NCBI RefSeq assembly: GCF_028826105.1
Contig: NZ_JAQGPL010000001.1
Coordinates: forward strand, 2,940,501-3,004,500
DNA: 64,000 nucleotides
Reading direction: 5' to 3'
Source of the DNA: Paenibacillus humicola
Lineage (GTDB): Bacteria; Bacillota; Bacilli; Paenibacillales; Paenibacillaceae
Under the pieces are notes generated by a model. It was not told the origin of the DNA. It did not search any database and saw only the letters and a program-made list of their open reading frames with translations. The first letter of the stretch is position 1. Every line of letters starts with the position of its first letter. This document shows, one piece after another, positions 8,728 to 18,600 of the stretch. The position numbers and the translations under genes were made by a program.

Positions 8728-10086
8728 TTGTTGGAAAAATTCATGAGCATTATCGGCGATCCCGAGCGGATCAGCACAAGCGAGTCCGTTCGACGGCAGC
8801 ACGGCCAGGATCTCACCTCTTATCATGCGCAGCATTTGCCGGATGCGGTTCTCTTCCCGAAGAATAAAGATGAGCTGAGGGAAATCGTAGCCTACGCCAA
8901 TCAAGTGAAGTGTCCTATCGTGCCCTATGGACTCGGAACCAGCGTCGAAGGTCAAGTCGTTCCCGTTCGGGGAGGGATCAGTCTGGATTTCACCCGCATG
9001 AACCGAATACTCGACATCAGGGAAAACGATTTTGCCGTGCGGGTTGAGCCCGGCGTCACGCGAATGCAGCTTAATCGGGAACTGCAGAAGCACGGGCTGT
9101 TCTTTCCGATCGATCCGGGGGTGGATGCGACCTTGGGCGGCATGGTCGCGACCAATGCCAGCGGATGCAGCGCGGTTCGCTATGGAACGACAAGGGAACA
9201 AGTACTGGGCATGGAAGCTGTCTTGGCGGACGGCTCATTCATTCGGACCGGAAGCTTGGCCAGGAAATCTTCGGCAGGCTATAACCTGACCCAGCTGCTG
9301 GCCGGATCGGAAGGAACGTTAGCCGTATTTTCGGAGCTTTCTCTGCGGATATACGGAAGACCGGAGACGTTTCTTTATGCGAAAGCGGTGTTTCCTGATC
9401 TGCATCGGGTGTGCAGGACAGCGAACCGAATGCTGTATCAATCGGTTCAGCCCGGTAAATTGGAGCTCGTTGACGAATATACGATTCAGGCGATCAATGC
9501 CTACATGCGGACGAATTATGCGGTTAAACCGACGTTGTTTTTGGAGTTAAGCGGATGGGAAAGCACGGTCAAGGCCGAATGGGAGCGCGTCGAGGCCATC
9601 CTGAAGACTGAAGGAGCCGAGGAATGGAGCCATACATTCGACGGCGACGCCGGTGAACAATTATGGGATGCAAGACGGCATGCGGCCCTTGCCATTGCCG
9701 CATCCGCGCCCGGGAAGAAATTAATGACGACCGACGTCTGCGTTCCGTTGTCCGTATTGCCGGAAGCCGTCCTTTATGCCCGGGAAGTCATGCAAGCGGA
9801 GGACATGCAAGGCGCAATTCTCGGCCATATCGGCGACGGGAACTATCATGCGGTGTTTCCGGTTGATATGTCTCGCTCGGAGGAAGCGGAGAAAGCAGAG
9901 CGAATAAACGCATTCATTGTTCGCTTTGCACTGGAGCGCGGAGGAACCTGTACTGGAGAACACGGCATCGGACTCGGGAAAAAAAAGCATCTCGAAGAAG
10001 AGCAGGGAGACACGCTGACGTGGATGAAGAAAATTAAAGAACTGTTCGATCCAAACCATATTTTGAATCCGGAAAAGATTTTTTGA
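8728..10086 (+). CDS. FAD-linked 2-hydroxyacid oxidase/dehydrogenase (GlcD/D-lactate dehydrogenase family)
   Basis: A 452-residue flavoprotein of the VAO/PCMH fold. The FAD-binding half shows VPYGLGTSVEG, RVEPGVTRMQLN, PGVDATLGGMVATNASG and LAGSEGTLAVFSEL; the C-terminal cap shows GHIGDGNYH and GTCTGEHGIG, the metal/substrate region of lactate and glycolate dehydrogenases. It would oxidise an alpha-hydroxy acid to the alpha-keto acid. Placed between the PKS and a hydroxymandelate-synthase-like gene, its likely substrate is 4-hydroxymandelate, giving 4-hydroxyphenylglyoxylate; this is inferred from context. Known Hpg pathways use an FMN-type oxidase for this step, so this would be a different solution. 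The start is TTG, with GGAGGAG about 13 nt upstream. Confidence 0.85.
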   Translation: MLEKFMSIIGDPERISTSESVRRQHGQDLTSYHAQHLPDAVLFPKNKDELREIVAYANQVKCPIVPYGLGTSVEGQVVPVRGGISLDFTRMNRILDIRENDFAVRVEPGVTRMQLNRELQKHGLFFPIDPGVDATLGGMVATNASGCSAVRYGTTREQVLGMEAVLADGSFIRTGSLARKSSAGYNLTQLLAGSEGTLAVFSELSLRIYGRPETFLYAKAVFPDLHRVCRTANRMLYQSVQPGKLELVDEYTIQAINAYMRTNYAVKPTLFLELSGWESTVKAEWERVEAILKTEGAEEWSHTFDGDAGEQLWDARRHAALAIAASAPGKKLMTTDVCVPLSVLPEAVLYAREVMQAEDMQGAILGHIGDGNYHAVFPVDMSRSEEAEKAERINAFIVRFALERGGTCTGEHGIGLGKKKHLEEEQGDTLTWMKKIKELFDPNHILNPEKIF

Positions 10087-10114
10087 AATCAAAGCGATTT
10101 GGAGGAGGAGAAAG

Positions 10115-11239
10115 ATGAGTATTGCAAAAGCTGAATTGAATTCGGAGCAAGTTGTAAAGGACGTATTTCCGATCGAGGATATCGATTATGTGGAGATATA
10201 CGTAGGCAATGCCAGACAAGCCTGCTTTTATTACAGCAAGCTGTTCGGTTTTCGAATCGCGGCGTATAAAGGGCTGGAAACGGGTCATCGCGATGCCTGC
10301 TCCTATTTATTGCAGCGTGGCGAGATTCATCTGGTGCTTACTTCGGCCTATGAGCCCGGACATCCGATTGCGCAATTCGTTCATACGCACGGCGACGGCG
10401 TGAAAGATATTGCTTTCCGCGTCAAACGGGTTGAACAGCTGTATCATACGGCGATTGAAAACGGCGGAATTCCGCTGCAGCCGCCGCAGGCGATCGATGA
10501 CGAGCATGGGACGATCAAGGTCGCACGGATCGGTACGTATGGAAATATGGTGCATACGTTAGTGGAACGCACGGAATATACGGGATTGTTTTTACCCGGC
10601 TTCAAAGAAGTGGACGAGAGCGTCGCTTCCTACGATACCGGCTTGTTCCGGTTCGATCATTTTGCCATTAACGTCGAACGGATGGACGAATGGGCCAGGT
10701 ATTATGCCAACGTGTTCGGTTTTCATTTGCTCAATTCGTTCGATAAAGACGAAATCAGCTCGGAAACGTCCTCTTTAATGACCAAGGCGATGCAAAACGA
10801 TACGGAACGGGTGAAGTTTCCGATCGTAGAACCCGCGCCCGGCAAAAGAAAATCGCAGGTGCGTGAGTTCATCGAATATAACCGGGGGGAAGGAATCGGA
10901 CATATCGCGCTTGAAACCGACGACATCATCAAATCCGTTGAGAACCTGGAAAAGAACGGGCTCAAATTTCTCTATACACCCGAGGCCTATTATAACCTGC
11001 TGCCCGAACGCGTCGGCGAGATCGATGAGCCCGTTGACCGGCTGCAGCGGCTTCATATATTGGTCGATCGGGATGAAGAAGGGTATCTCCTGCAAATATT
11101 CGCCCATCCGATGGGGGACCGTCCGACACTCTTCTTCGAAATCATTCAGCGGAAAGGCTCGCGCGGTTTCGGAAACGGGAATATCCGCGCGTTATTCGAA
11201 GCGATCGAGCGCGAGCAGTTGAAAAGAGGAAATTTATAA
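10115..11239 (+). CDS. 4-Hydroxyphenylpyruvate dioxygenase-like enzyme, possible 4-hydroxymandelate synthase
   Basis: A 374-residue two-domain vicinal-oxygen-chelate protein homologous over its full length to HPPD and HmaS. The Fe(II) ligands are visible: FDHFAI (His182), GIGHIA (His263) and FFEIIQ (Glu342); the C-terminal GFGNGNIRALFEAIE helix is also present. HPPD makes homogentisate; HmaS makes 4-hydroxymandelate from the same substrate. Two usually conserved HPPD residues are changed: Asn in the PINEP motif is Val238 (HmaS has Ile there), and the Gln of GVQHIA is Gly262. The rest looks more like HPPD. With an oxidase before it and an aminotransferase after it, hydroxymandelate synthesis on the way to Hpg is my favoured role. 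GGAGGAGG precedes the ATG. Confidence 0.85.
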   Translation: MSIAKAELNSEQVVKDVFPIEDIDYVEIYVGNARQACFYYSKLFGFRIAAYKGLETGHRDACSYLLQRGEIHLVLTSAYEPGHPIAQFVHTHGDGVKDIAFRVKRVEQLYHTAIENGGIPLQPPQAIDDEHGTIKVARIGTYGNMVHTLVERTEYTGLFLPGFKEVDESVASYDTGLFRFDHFAINVERMDEWARYYANVFGFHLLNSFDKDEISSETSSLMTKAMQNDTERVKFPIVEPAPGKRKSQVREFIEYNRGEGIGHIALETDDIIKSVENLEKNGLKFLYTPEAYYNLLPERVGEIDEPVDRLQRLHILVDRDEEGYLLQIFAHPMGDRPTLFFEIIQRKGSRGFGNGNIRALFEAIEREQLKRGNL

Positions 11240-11251
11240 AGACGGGGAGTG

Positions 11252-12439
11252 ATGGATGTGACGCAGCGGCTCGCGGCTTGGACACAGCATACGCAGCGCT
11301 CTGCCCTGCAGGATATGCTTGAAATAACGAGCGGTCCGGAGTATATCTCATTTGGTCTGGGTTTGCCGAATGCGGCATGCTTTCCGACGGAACAGCTGGC
11401 GCTTTCAGCCAACGAAGTGCTGCTTCGGCAATCGAATCCGCTTCAGTACGCGCCTTCGTTCGAGCCATTGAAACGGCAAATTCAGGAGCTCATGAGCCGG
11501 CGCGGCGTAACTTGCAGCACTTCGCAAATTTTTCTCACCGCCGGGGCGCAGCAGGGCATTCAATTGCTGGCGCGGCTGCTGCTTGACCCCGGCGGGACCG
11601 TAATGACCGAAGAAGTGACGTATACGGGCTTTTTGCAAATTCTCGAACCGTTTCAGCCGCGTATATTGACCGTGCCGACCGATCCCGTAACGGGCATTGA
11701 TGTCGATCGGCTCGAAACGATATTGCAAAAGGAGGAGCGCCCGGCCTGCCTGTACGTTATTCCAAGCGGTCACAACCCGCTCGGCTATACACTGAGCAGG
11801 GAAAAGCGGCAGCGGCTGGCCCGATTGGCGGCGGAATATGAAGTCCCCTTGATCGAGGACGATCCGTATGGATTTTTGGCGTATGACGATCTTGAACTTC
11901 CGGCGGTCAAATCGTTTCAATCCGATGGGGTCTATTATGTCGGTTCCTTTTCCAAAATTTTAGCGCCCGGCTTGCGATTGGGCTGGATCGTTGCGGACGA
12001 GGCGATCATCGAGAAGCTGTCGATCGTGAAGGAAGCGGCCGATATTAATACCGCGACGCTGACGCAGCGGATAGCCGCCGACTTCCTGGCAAAAGATGCA
12101 TTTGAGCTTCATCTTCGTCATCTGCTTCTCGAATACAAGTCGCGGAGGGATTGCATGCTCGAACATTTATCTGCGCAGCTGGATGGAATCGGAGCATGGA
12201 CAACCCCTTCGAACGGGATGTTTATCTGGGTTCGTCTGCCCGCGCATCTCGATGCGATGACATTATTTCAGGAATCGATCGCAACGGAGAAGGTAACCTT
12301 TTTCCCTGGAAACGTCTTTGCTGCGGGTCAAAACGGGAATGCCTCCTCATCCTTTCGGCTGAACTTTTCCTTCAACGATCCGGGCAAGATCGAGGAAGGC
12401 GTTGCCCGGCTGTCACGATTGGTGAAAAGACATCTCTAG
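11252..12439 (+). CDS. PLP-dependent aminotransferase (class I/II, HpgT/AadAT-like)
   Basis: About 395 residues of fold-type I aminotransferase. Visible landmarks are FGLGLPNAACFP near the N-terminus, LTAGAQQGIQLLARLL, VIPSGHNPLGYTLS (the Asn that contacts PLP), IEDDPYGFLAYDD (the Asp under the pyridine nitrogen) and GSFSKILAPGLRLGW with Lys235 as the Schiff-base lysine. It resembles the group holding kynurenine/2-aminoadipate aminotransferases and HpgT. In this cluster it would transaminate 4-hydroxyphenylglyoxylate to 4-hydroxyphenylglycine, possibly with tyrosine as donor so that 4-hydroxyphenylpyruvate is regenerated. The start is uncertain: GGGGAG at 11244-11249 favours ATG 11252 or GTG 11258. 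Confidence 0.85.
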   Translation: MDVTQRLAAWTQHTQRSALQDMLEITSGPEYISFGLGLPNAACFPTEQLALSANEVLLRQSNPLQYAPSFEPLKRQIQELMSRRGVTCSTSQIFLTAGAQQGIQLLARLLLDPGGTVMTEEVTYTGFLQILEPFQPRILTVPTDPVTGIDVDRLETILQKEERPACLYVIPSGHNPLGYTLSREKRQRLARLAAEYEVPLIEDDPYGFLAYDDLELPAVKSFQSDGVYYVGSFSKILAPGLRLGWIVADEAIIEKLSIVKEAADINTATLTQRIAADFLAKDAFELHLRHLLLEYKSRRDCMLEHLSAQLDGIGAWTTPSNGMFIWVRLPAHLDAMTLFQESIATEKVTFFPGNVFAAGQNGNASSSFRLNFSFNDPGKIEEGVARLSRLVKRHL

Positions 12440-12452
12440 GATGTGAAACGAC

Positions 12453-13178
12453 TTGAAAAAGGAAATCAAACTGTACTGCTTTCCTTCCGCGGGAGGAACG
12501 GCACAGATCTATCATGGCTGGTTCAACTTTGTCGATGAGGCGATCGAGCTCGTTCCGATGGAGTATTCGGGAAGAGGAAGGCGGTTCCCGCAGCCTTTAT
12601 TGACCGATTTGGCGGATGTGGTGGATGATCTCTATTCGATGATGCAGCCTGACGTCGATCGGATGCCCTATATGATGTTTGGTCATAGTATGGGGAGCTT
12701 GATCGCCTATGAGCTTACAAAAAAATTGATGCAGCAAGGAAAGCGAATGCCGCTGCATCTTTTTTTCTCCGGGAGATCCAGCCCGAACCGGCCGGCGACG
12801 AAAAAGCGGCATCATTTGGCGGACGATGAGTTGAAGGAGGAAATTGTCCAATTCGGAGGAACGCCTCCGGAGCTGCTGAACGACCCGGAGTTTAGCCGTA
12901 TGTTTCTGCCGATTATCCGGGCCGATATGAAGGCGGTCGAGACGTATACGCCGGATGAGGAGATCATTCCGCTGTCCTGCAATATTTCGATATGCAATGG
13001 AAAACAGGATCATCTGGTTGCTCATTTGGAGGAATGGCGTGCCTATACGTCGGAAGAAATCGAGTTTCGATTGTTCGAAGGAGGTCATTTTTACATTCGG
13101 GACTGTGCGAAGGAAGTCGTGGAAGCCGTGAATCACAAAGCGCTCCAATATTTAACCGCGATGAGGAGGAGGAAATGA
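12453..13178 (+). CDS. Type II thioesterase of the NRPS/PKS cluster
   Basis: A 241-residue alpha/beta hydrolase of the GrsT/SrfAD type. It has CFPSAGGTAQIYHGW at the N-terminus, the nucleophile motif FGHSMGS (Ser79), GKQDHLV with the catalytic Asp and GGHFYI with the catalytic His. These stand-alone enzymes remove wrong or stalled acyl groups from carrier proteins. The TTG start at 12453 lies 13 bp after the aminotransferase stop, and the stop overlaps the ATG of the next NRPS gene (ATGATG), so the two are translationally coupled. Confidence 0.92.
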   Translation: MKKEIKLYCFPSAGGTAQIYHGWFNFVDEAIELVPMEYSGRGRRFPQPLLTDLADVVDDLYSMMQPDVDRMPYMMFGHSMGSLIAYELTKKLMQQGKRMPLHLFFSGRSSPNRPATKKRHHLADDELKEEIVQFGGTPPELLNDPEFSRMFLPIIRADMKAVETYTPDEEIIPLSCNISICNGKQDHLVAHLEEWRAYTSEEIEFRLFEGGHFYIRDCAKEVVEAVNHKALQYLTAMRRRK

Positions 13179-15607
13179 TGTTAACGAAGGATCGGCGCCA
13201 ATCCTTTCCCTATTCATGCAAGCTGATGGAGCAGCTAAATTCCTTTATCCGCCGGGAACACATCGATGTTCAAGCGCCGATGCTGGCGGCTTGGATCAGC
13301 TTATTGCATCGTTATACGGGGCTGGAACGGATCCATGTTTCGATGGAGGCCGATGAGTCGCATGACACAGCGTTTCCGCTCTTCATCGATTTCGCGGAGA
13401 TCCCCACCTTTCGGGACCTGACGAAGACCATTCATGCCGGCTTGCGACAGCAGCTTGATAATGCAGAACACCAAGCGCCCCTTTCCGGTTTTACATTGCG
13501 GGCGGAGTCATCCTTGGGATCTGCACTTATGCCTCTTCGCGGCCCGCATTATGAGAAGCTCGTCGTACTTGAAATCGTCCGATCCGAAGCGGCATGGACA
13601 GGGTCGGTGCTGTACCTTGAAGATCATTTTGAGCCGGATGCGATTTCCCGCATGATCGGACATTTAATACGGCTTTACACAGGCTATCTCGAGCGGCCGG
13701 AAGTACCGATCGATCGGATTCCGCTGCTTACCGAGCAGGAATATACGCAGATGCTGGTCGAATGGAATGGCACGGAGGCGGAACCGGGGGAGCAACTGTG
13801 CATCCCGCAATGGTTCGAAGCGCAAGTAAAGAAGACGCCCGATGCGGTGGCTATCGTCGATGGCAGGGAAAGGGTGTCTTATGCCGATCTGGATCGTCTC
13901 GCGAACCAAGTCGCCCATTATTTGCTGCAAAAAGGGCTCCGCCCGGAGACATTGGTCGGTGTTCACCTGAAAAGGTCGATTGACATGGCAGCCGCGATTT
14001 TGGGGATCTTGAAAGCCGGAGGGGCTTACGTGCCGCTCGATCCTGCGTACGCATCGGAGCGGCATGCCTATATTTTGAACGATACGAAGGCTCCGATTGT
14101 CGTTACGCAGGAGGCGTTTGCGCCGTCGTTCGCCGAGCATGAGATCGAAGTTGTCTGCATGGACCGGGATCGGGACGCCGTGCAGAAAGCGGGAAGTCAT
14201 GCGCTTCAACCGGCAGCTCCGATTCGAGTCGATCACTTGGCGTACGTCATTTATACATCCGGGTCTACCGGAAATCCGAAAGGCGTTGCCGTCGAACACC
14301 GGAACGTCCATGCATTAATGCAATGGGCGAAAGAAACCTACACATGCGATGAAATGGCAGGCGTTTTATTTGCGACCTCAATCAATTTCGATTTATCCGT
14401 TTTTGAAATGTTCGTCACATGGGGAATGGGCGGAAAAGTGATTTTGGCCGAAAATGCGCTGCAGCTCCCCCATCTGCCCGCGGCTGATGAGGTCACCTTA
14501 ATCAATACCGTGCCGTCGGCGATTAGCGCGCTTACCGCGATGCAGGCCATCCCGGCTTCGGTTCGAATCGTGAATTTGGCTGGAGAACCTTTAAAGCGCA
14601 CGCTCGTCGAACAAATCTACGAGATCGCAACCGTGAAACGGGTCATCAATTTATATGGACCCTCGGAAGATACGACGTATTCGACTTACAGTGTCGTCCG
14701 TCGCGGGCCCGACCTGCCCGTATACATCGGCCGTCCTATTCCGGATACGCAAGCTTACGTCCTGGATTCCCATTTGCAGCCGGTTCCGGTCGGCGTGACG
14801 GGGGAGCTTTATTTGGGCGGTGCCGGTTTGGCGCGCGGGTATTTGAATCAAGAAAGGCTGACGAAAGAAAAATTTATTCCGAACCGGTTTCGTAACGATT
14901 CTCAGGAACGGTTATACCGCACGGGTGACCTGGTTCGGTATGCGGCGGACGGGAATCTGGAATATTTAGGCCGGTCCGATCATCAAGTCAAAATACGGGG
15001 TTTTCGGGTTGAATTGGGGGAAATCGAGGCGGCCTTGACAGGTCATCCCGATGTACAGGAAGCCGTAGTCGTCGCGAAGCCGTCGGATGCGGCCGATTCG
15101 CGATTAGCCGCTTATTATACGACAAAGATCGATACAGAGAATTCGAGGTTCAGGAGAGCGCTAAGAATGTACTTGCGGAAGAAGCTGCCGGAATATATGA
15201 TCCCGTCCTTTATGATTCGGCTGGATCGAATCCCGTTACTGCCGAATGGAAAAATCGATCGTCGATCACTGCCCGAGCCGCAAATCGTTCATGAATCGAA
15301 TCCTGCTCCGCGAAACGAAATCGAAGCGAAATTAGCCGCGATTTGGCGAGATGTCTTACATGTGGAATCGGTAGGTATTGAGGATCATTTCCTGGATGTA
15401 GGCGGTCAATCCATCCTCGCGACTCAAACTCTGGTCCGGATTCGTGCGGAATTTCAAATTCATTTGACGCAGAGAGAGGTATTGGAAGCCGGTACGATCG
15501 CCGAACAAGCGCAGGTCATAGCGGAAGCGCTGAAGAAGGGGAAGAACCAAACGTTGCCCATTGGCATCATGTCTCAAAAAAGAGTGGCGCGTCCACTTCG
15601 AGGATAA
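13175..15607 (+). CDS. NRPS loading protein: half condensation domain - A (Ala predicted) - PCP
   Basis: 810 residues. Residues 1-195 align only with the C-terminal lobe of a condensation domain (MLAAWISLLHRYTG matches the LLAAFQ.LL.RYSGQ helix) and lack HHxxxDG, so no condensation is expected. The adenylation domain follows with YVIYTSGSTGNPKG at residue 357, YGPSEDT, YRTGDLVR and NGKIDRR. A carrier domain has VGGQSIL (Ser746). The hand-read Stachelhaus code is D-L-F-N-N-A-L-T-Y-K, which I recall as an alanine code. With no functional C domain this is the chain-starting module. ATG at 13175 has GAGGAGGA upstream. The last 25 or so residues after the PCP are basic and may be a docking tail. 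Confidence 0.9.
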   Translation: MMLTKDRRQSFPYSCKLMEQLNSFIRREHIDVQAPMLAAWISLLHRYTGLERIHVSMEADESHDTAFPLFIDFAEIPTFRDLTKTIHAGLRQQLDNAEHQAPLSGFTLRAESSLGSALMPLRGPHYEKLVVLEIVRSEAAWTGSVLYLEDHFEPDAISRMIGHLIRLYTGYLERPEVPIDRIPLLTEQEYTQMLVEWNGTEAEPGEQLCIPQWFEAQVKKTPDAVAIVDGRERVSYADLDRLANQVAHYLLQKGLRPETLVGVHLKRSIDMAAAILGILKAGGAYVPLDPAYASERHAYILNDTKAPIVVTQEAFAPSFAEHEIEVVCMDRDRDAVQKAGSHALQPAAPIRVDHLAYVIYTSGSTGNPKGVAVEHRNVHALMQWAKETYTCDEMAGVLFATSINFDLSVFEMFVTWGMGGKVILAENALQLPHLPAADEVTLINTVPSAISALTAMQAIPASVRIVNLAGEPLKRTLVEQIYEIATVKRVINLYGPSEDTTYSTYSVVRRGPDLPVYIGRPIPDTQAYVLDSHLQPVPVGVTGELYLGGAGLARGYLNQERLTKEKFIPNRFRNDSQERLYRTGDLVRYAADGNLEYLGRSDHQVKIRGFRVELGEIEAALTGHPDVQEAVVVAKPSDAADSRLAAYYTTKIDTENSRFRRALRMYLRKKLPEYMIPSFMIRLDRIPLLPNGKIDRRSLPEPQIVHESNPAPRNEIEAKLAAIWRDVLHVESVGIEDHFLDVGGQSILATQTLVRIRAEFQIHLTQREVLEAGTIAEQAQVIAEALKKGKNQTLPIGIMSQKRVARPLRG

Positions 15608-15620
15608 GGAGCGGCCAATC

Positions 15621-18600
15621 ATGAGCGAGCAAAATCGGCAAACGAATCAACAGGACCAATCGGAGCCTGAACAATTTTATGTGTTTCCGGCGTCGGATGT
15701 CCAACAGAGCCAGTGGTTTTTTCACGAAATGGCTCCGGATAATCCGATGTACAATTTGCCTTATCTGATTCGTATGCAGGGAGCTTTAAACCGAGAAGCA
15801 TTGGAAAAAAGCCTGCAAATCGTCGTCGATCGGCACGAATCGCTCCGCACGACGTTTCGCATGGAGCAGAACCGGCTCGTTCAACTCGTTTCGCTGGAAC
15901 AGCCGGTTTCACTGCCGCTATCCTTAGCCGAGCCGTCATCCGAGATGGATCAAGAGAGCCGGGTCCAAGCTTGGGCGGCGGCAGAGGCCGGTCGATTGTT
16001 CGATTTGCGGACAGGTCCCCTGATCCGCGGCAGGCTTCTGAAAGTCGCCGATGAGGATCATTATCTGCTCCTTACTCTGCATCACAGCATTACGGACGGC
16101 TGGTCCATGGCTGTTTTGATGCAAGAATGGTCGGAAGCTTACCGCTGTTTGGCAGAGGATCAGCCGGTCGAAACCATCGAACGGTCGATTCAATACGCAG
16201 ACTTTTCGGAATGGCAAAGAGAGCGGCTCGAATCAGGCGAATGGGCGAAACAGCTCGCTTACTGGAAGCGGCAGTTGCAGGGGAGCCCGCCGCTACTGCC
16301 ACTGCCAACCGACAGGAATCGTCCCGCCGTACAATCCTATCGAGGGGACGCATTTTCCTTATGGATCGGCCCCGAGCTGAAGGAGGCCGTAACCGGCTTT
16401 AGCCGGGAGAATGGCGTTACGTTATTCATGACGTTATTCGCGGCATTCCAAACGCTGCTGTACCGTTATTCGGGGCAGGACGATCTCGTGGTCGGAACCC
16501 CGATTGCCAACCGGAATCAAGACGGAATGAAGGACGTGATCGGATTCGTCGCGAATACATTGGCGCTGCGGAGCCGGATTGGCGAAGGCTGGTCGTTCAG
16601 GCAATTGGTCGATCACGTTCGTCATGTGACACTGGACGCTTACGACCAGCAAGACGTTCCGTTCGACAAGGTGGTCGACGAACTGCGTATCGAGCGAAGC
16701 GCAGCCCATTCGCCTCTGTTTCAAATCATGTTCGTCTTGCAAAATCATTCTGCTGCAGCATGGGATTTTCCGGGTATCGCCTGCAAGCCTATTCCGCTCC
16801 ATACCCGGACAGCCAAGTTTGACTTGACGCTGACGTTGGAAGAAGCGACGAACGGGTGGGCGTGCTCGTTCGAATATAATACGGATCTGTTCGACGAAGA
16901 AACGATTCGGCGCATGGCTCAACATTACGAACGATTGCTTCAGCACGGCATGGAGGATCCGGATCAATTATTGACTCGTCTGCGGATGGTTACCAAGGGG
17001 GAACAAGCGCAGGAAGAAAGCCGCAGACACCGAAATAACCGCGAGTACAGTACGGAACATGCCATTCACCAATTATTCGAGAAACGCGCCGCCGAAACGC
17101 CTAATGCCGTTGCCGTTGTTTACGAGGAGAAACGATATACGTACCGTGAGCTGAATGAGAGGGCGAATCAGGTGGCGCATGAGCTGATCGGGCGAGGGAT
17201 CGCTTCAGGTTCGCTGGTCGGTATTTGCTTGGAACGTTCTTTGGAGCTTATCGCAGCGGTCATCGGCGTCTTAAAAGCGGGAGGGGCTTACGTTCCGCTG
17301 GACCCGGGAATGCCGGCCGACCGCCTTCGATTTATTTTAGAGGATTCGCAGGTAAAGGCGCTAGTCACCCAGCAAGCTGTGAGCGGTGATTTACCTTCCC
17401 TGACCGTACCGCAAATTCATCTGGATACGGAATGGGACAAAATCGTCCAACAACGCACACACAATCCCGATTTGCCGGTAGCAGCAGGCCAATTCGCCTA
17501 TGTCATTTATACATCGGGAACGACGGGCAAACCGAAAGGCGTATTGGTTTCCCATGGCAACGTGACGCGCTTGTTTGCCGCGACCGAAGAAAAGTATCGA
17601 TTTACGGATCGCGACGTGTGGACGCTCTATCATTCTTATGCGTTCGATTTTTCGGTATGGGAGATTTGGGGGGCGCTGCTGTATGGCGGCAAATTAGTTG
17701 TCGTTCCTTACTGGATCAGCCGTTCGCCGGAAGACTTTTACCGGTTGCTTATCGGCGAACGCGTCACCGTGTTGAACCAAACGCCGTCTGCATTTCGGCA
17801 GCTGATCGAAGTCGTGAAAGCGGACCCGGACAGCAGACGGCTGAGCGCTTTACGCTATGTGATCTTCGGCGGCGAAGCGCTGGACCTGCAAAGCTTGCGC
17901 CCTTGGTTCGAACAGTACGGAGACGAAACGCCGCGGCTTGTGAATATGTACGGGATCACCGAGACGACCGTACACGTGACCTATCGCCCGATCACATTGG
18001 CGGATCTGGAGCAGGGCAGAGGGAATGAAATCGGAATTCCGCTTCCGGATTTGCGGGTTTACGTGCTGGATCGGCATTTACAGCCCGTGCCGACGGGCGT
18101 CGTCGGCGAAATGTACGTGGGCGGAGCAGGCGTTACGCCCGGGTACTTATTCCGGCCGGAACTGACGGCGGAACGATTTATAACGAGCGATGCCGGAGAG
18201 CGGTTGTATAAGACGGGGGATTTAGCCCGCTATTTGACGAGCGGCGAGCTCGAATACCACGGACGTACGGATCACCAGGTGAAAATCCGCGGCTTCCGTA
18301 TTGAACTGGGCGAAATCGAATCGGTCCTGGCGCAATGTCCCGCGATTCGCGAGGCGGCCGTAACCGTGAAGGAAGATCGGCAGATCGGCAGCAGGATAGC
18401 CGCTTACGTGGTTTATGAGCGGAACTTGTCGGGCACGACGAATGACGATTTGCGCGCTTATTTAAGCGAACGGCTGCCGGATTATATGATTCCTTCCACA
18501 TTTATCGAAGTCGATGCCATTCCGCTTAACCACAATGGGAAAGTGGACTTCCTCGCTTTGCCGGAGCCGGATTTTGCAAAACAATCGAGAAATTACACCG

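Noticed and set aside
10115..11239. Dioxygenase as part of tyrosine catabolism
   Set aside because: No homogentisate dioxygenase, maleylacetoacetate isomerase or fumarylacetoacetase gene is near; the gene is embedded between cluster genes and has altered pocket residues. Not excluded by assay.
12453..13178. Thioesterase as the chain-terminating cyclase
   Set aside because: It is a stand-alone type II enzyme; the reductase domain on the KS protein is the better release candidate.
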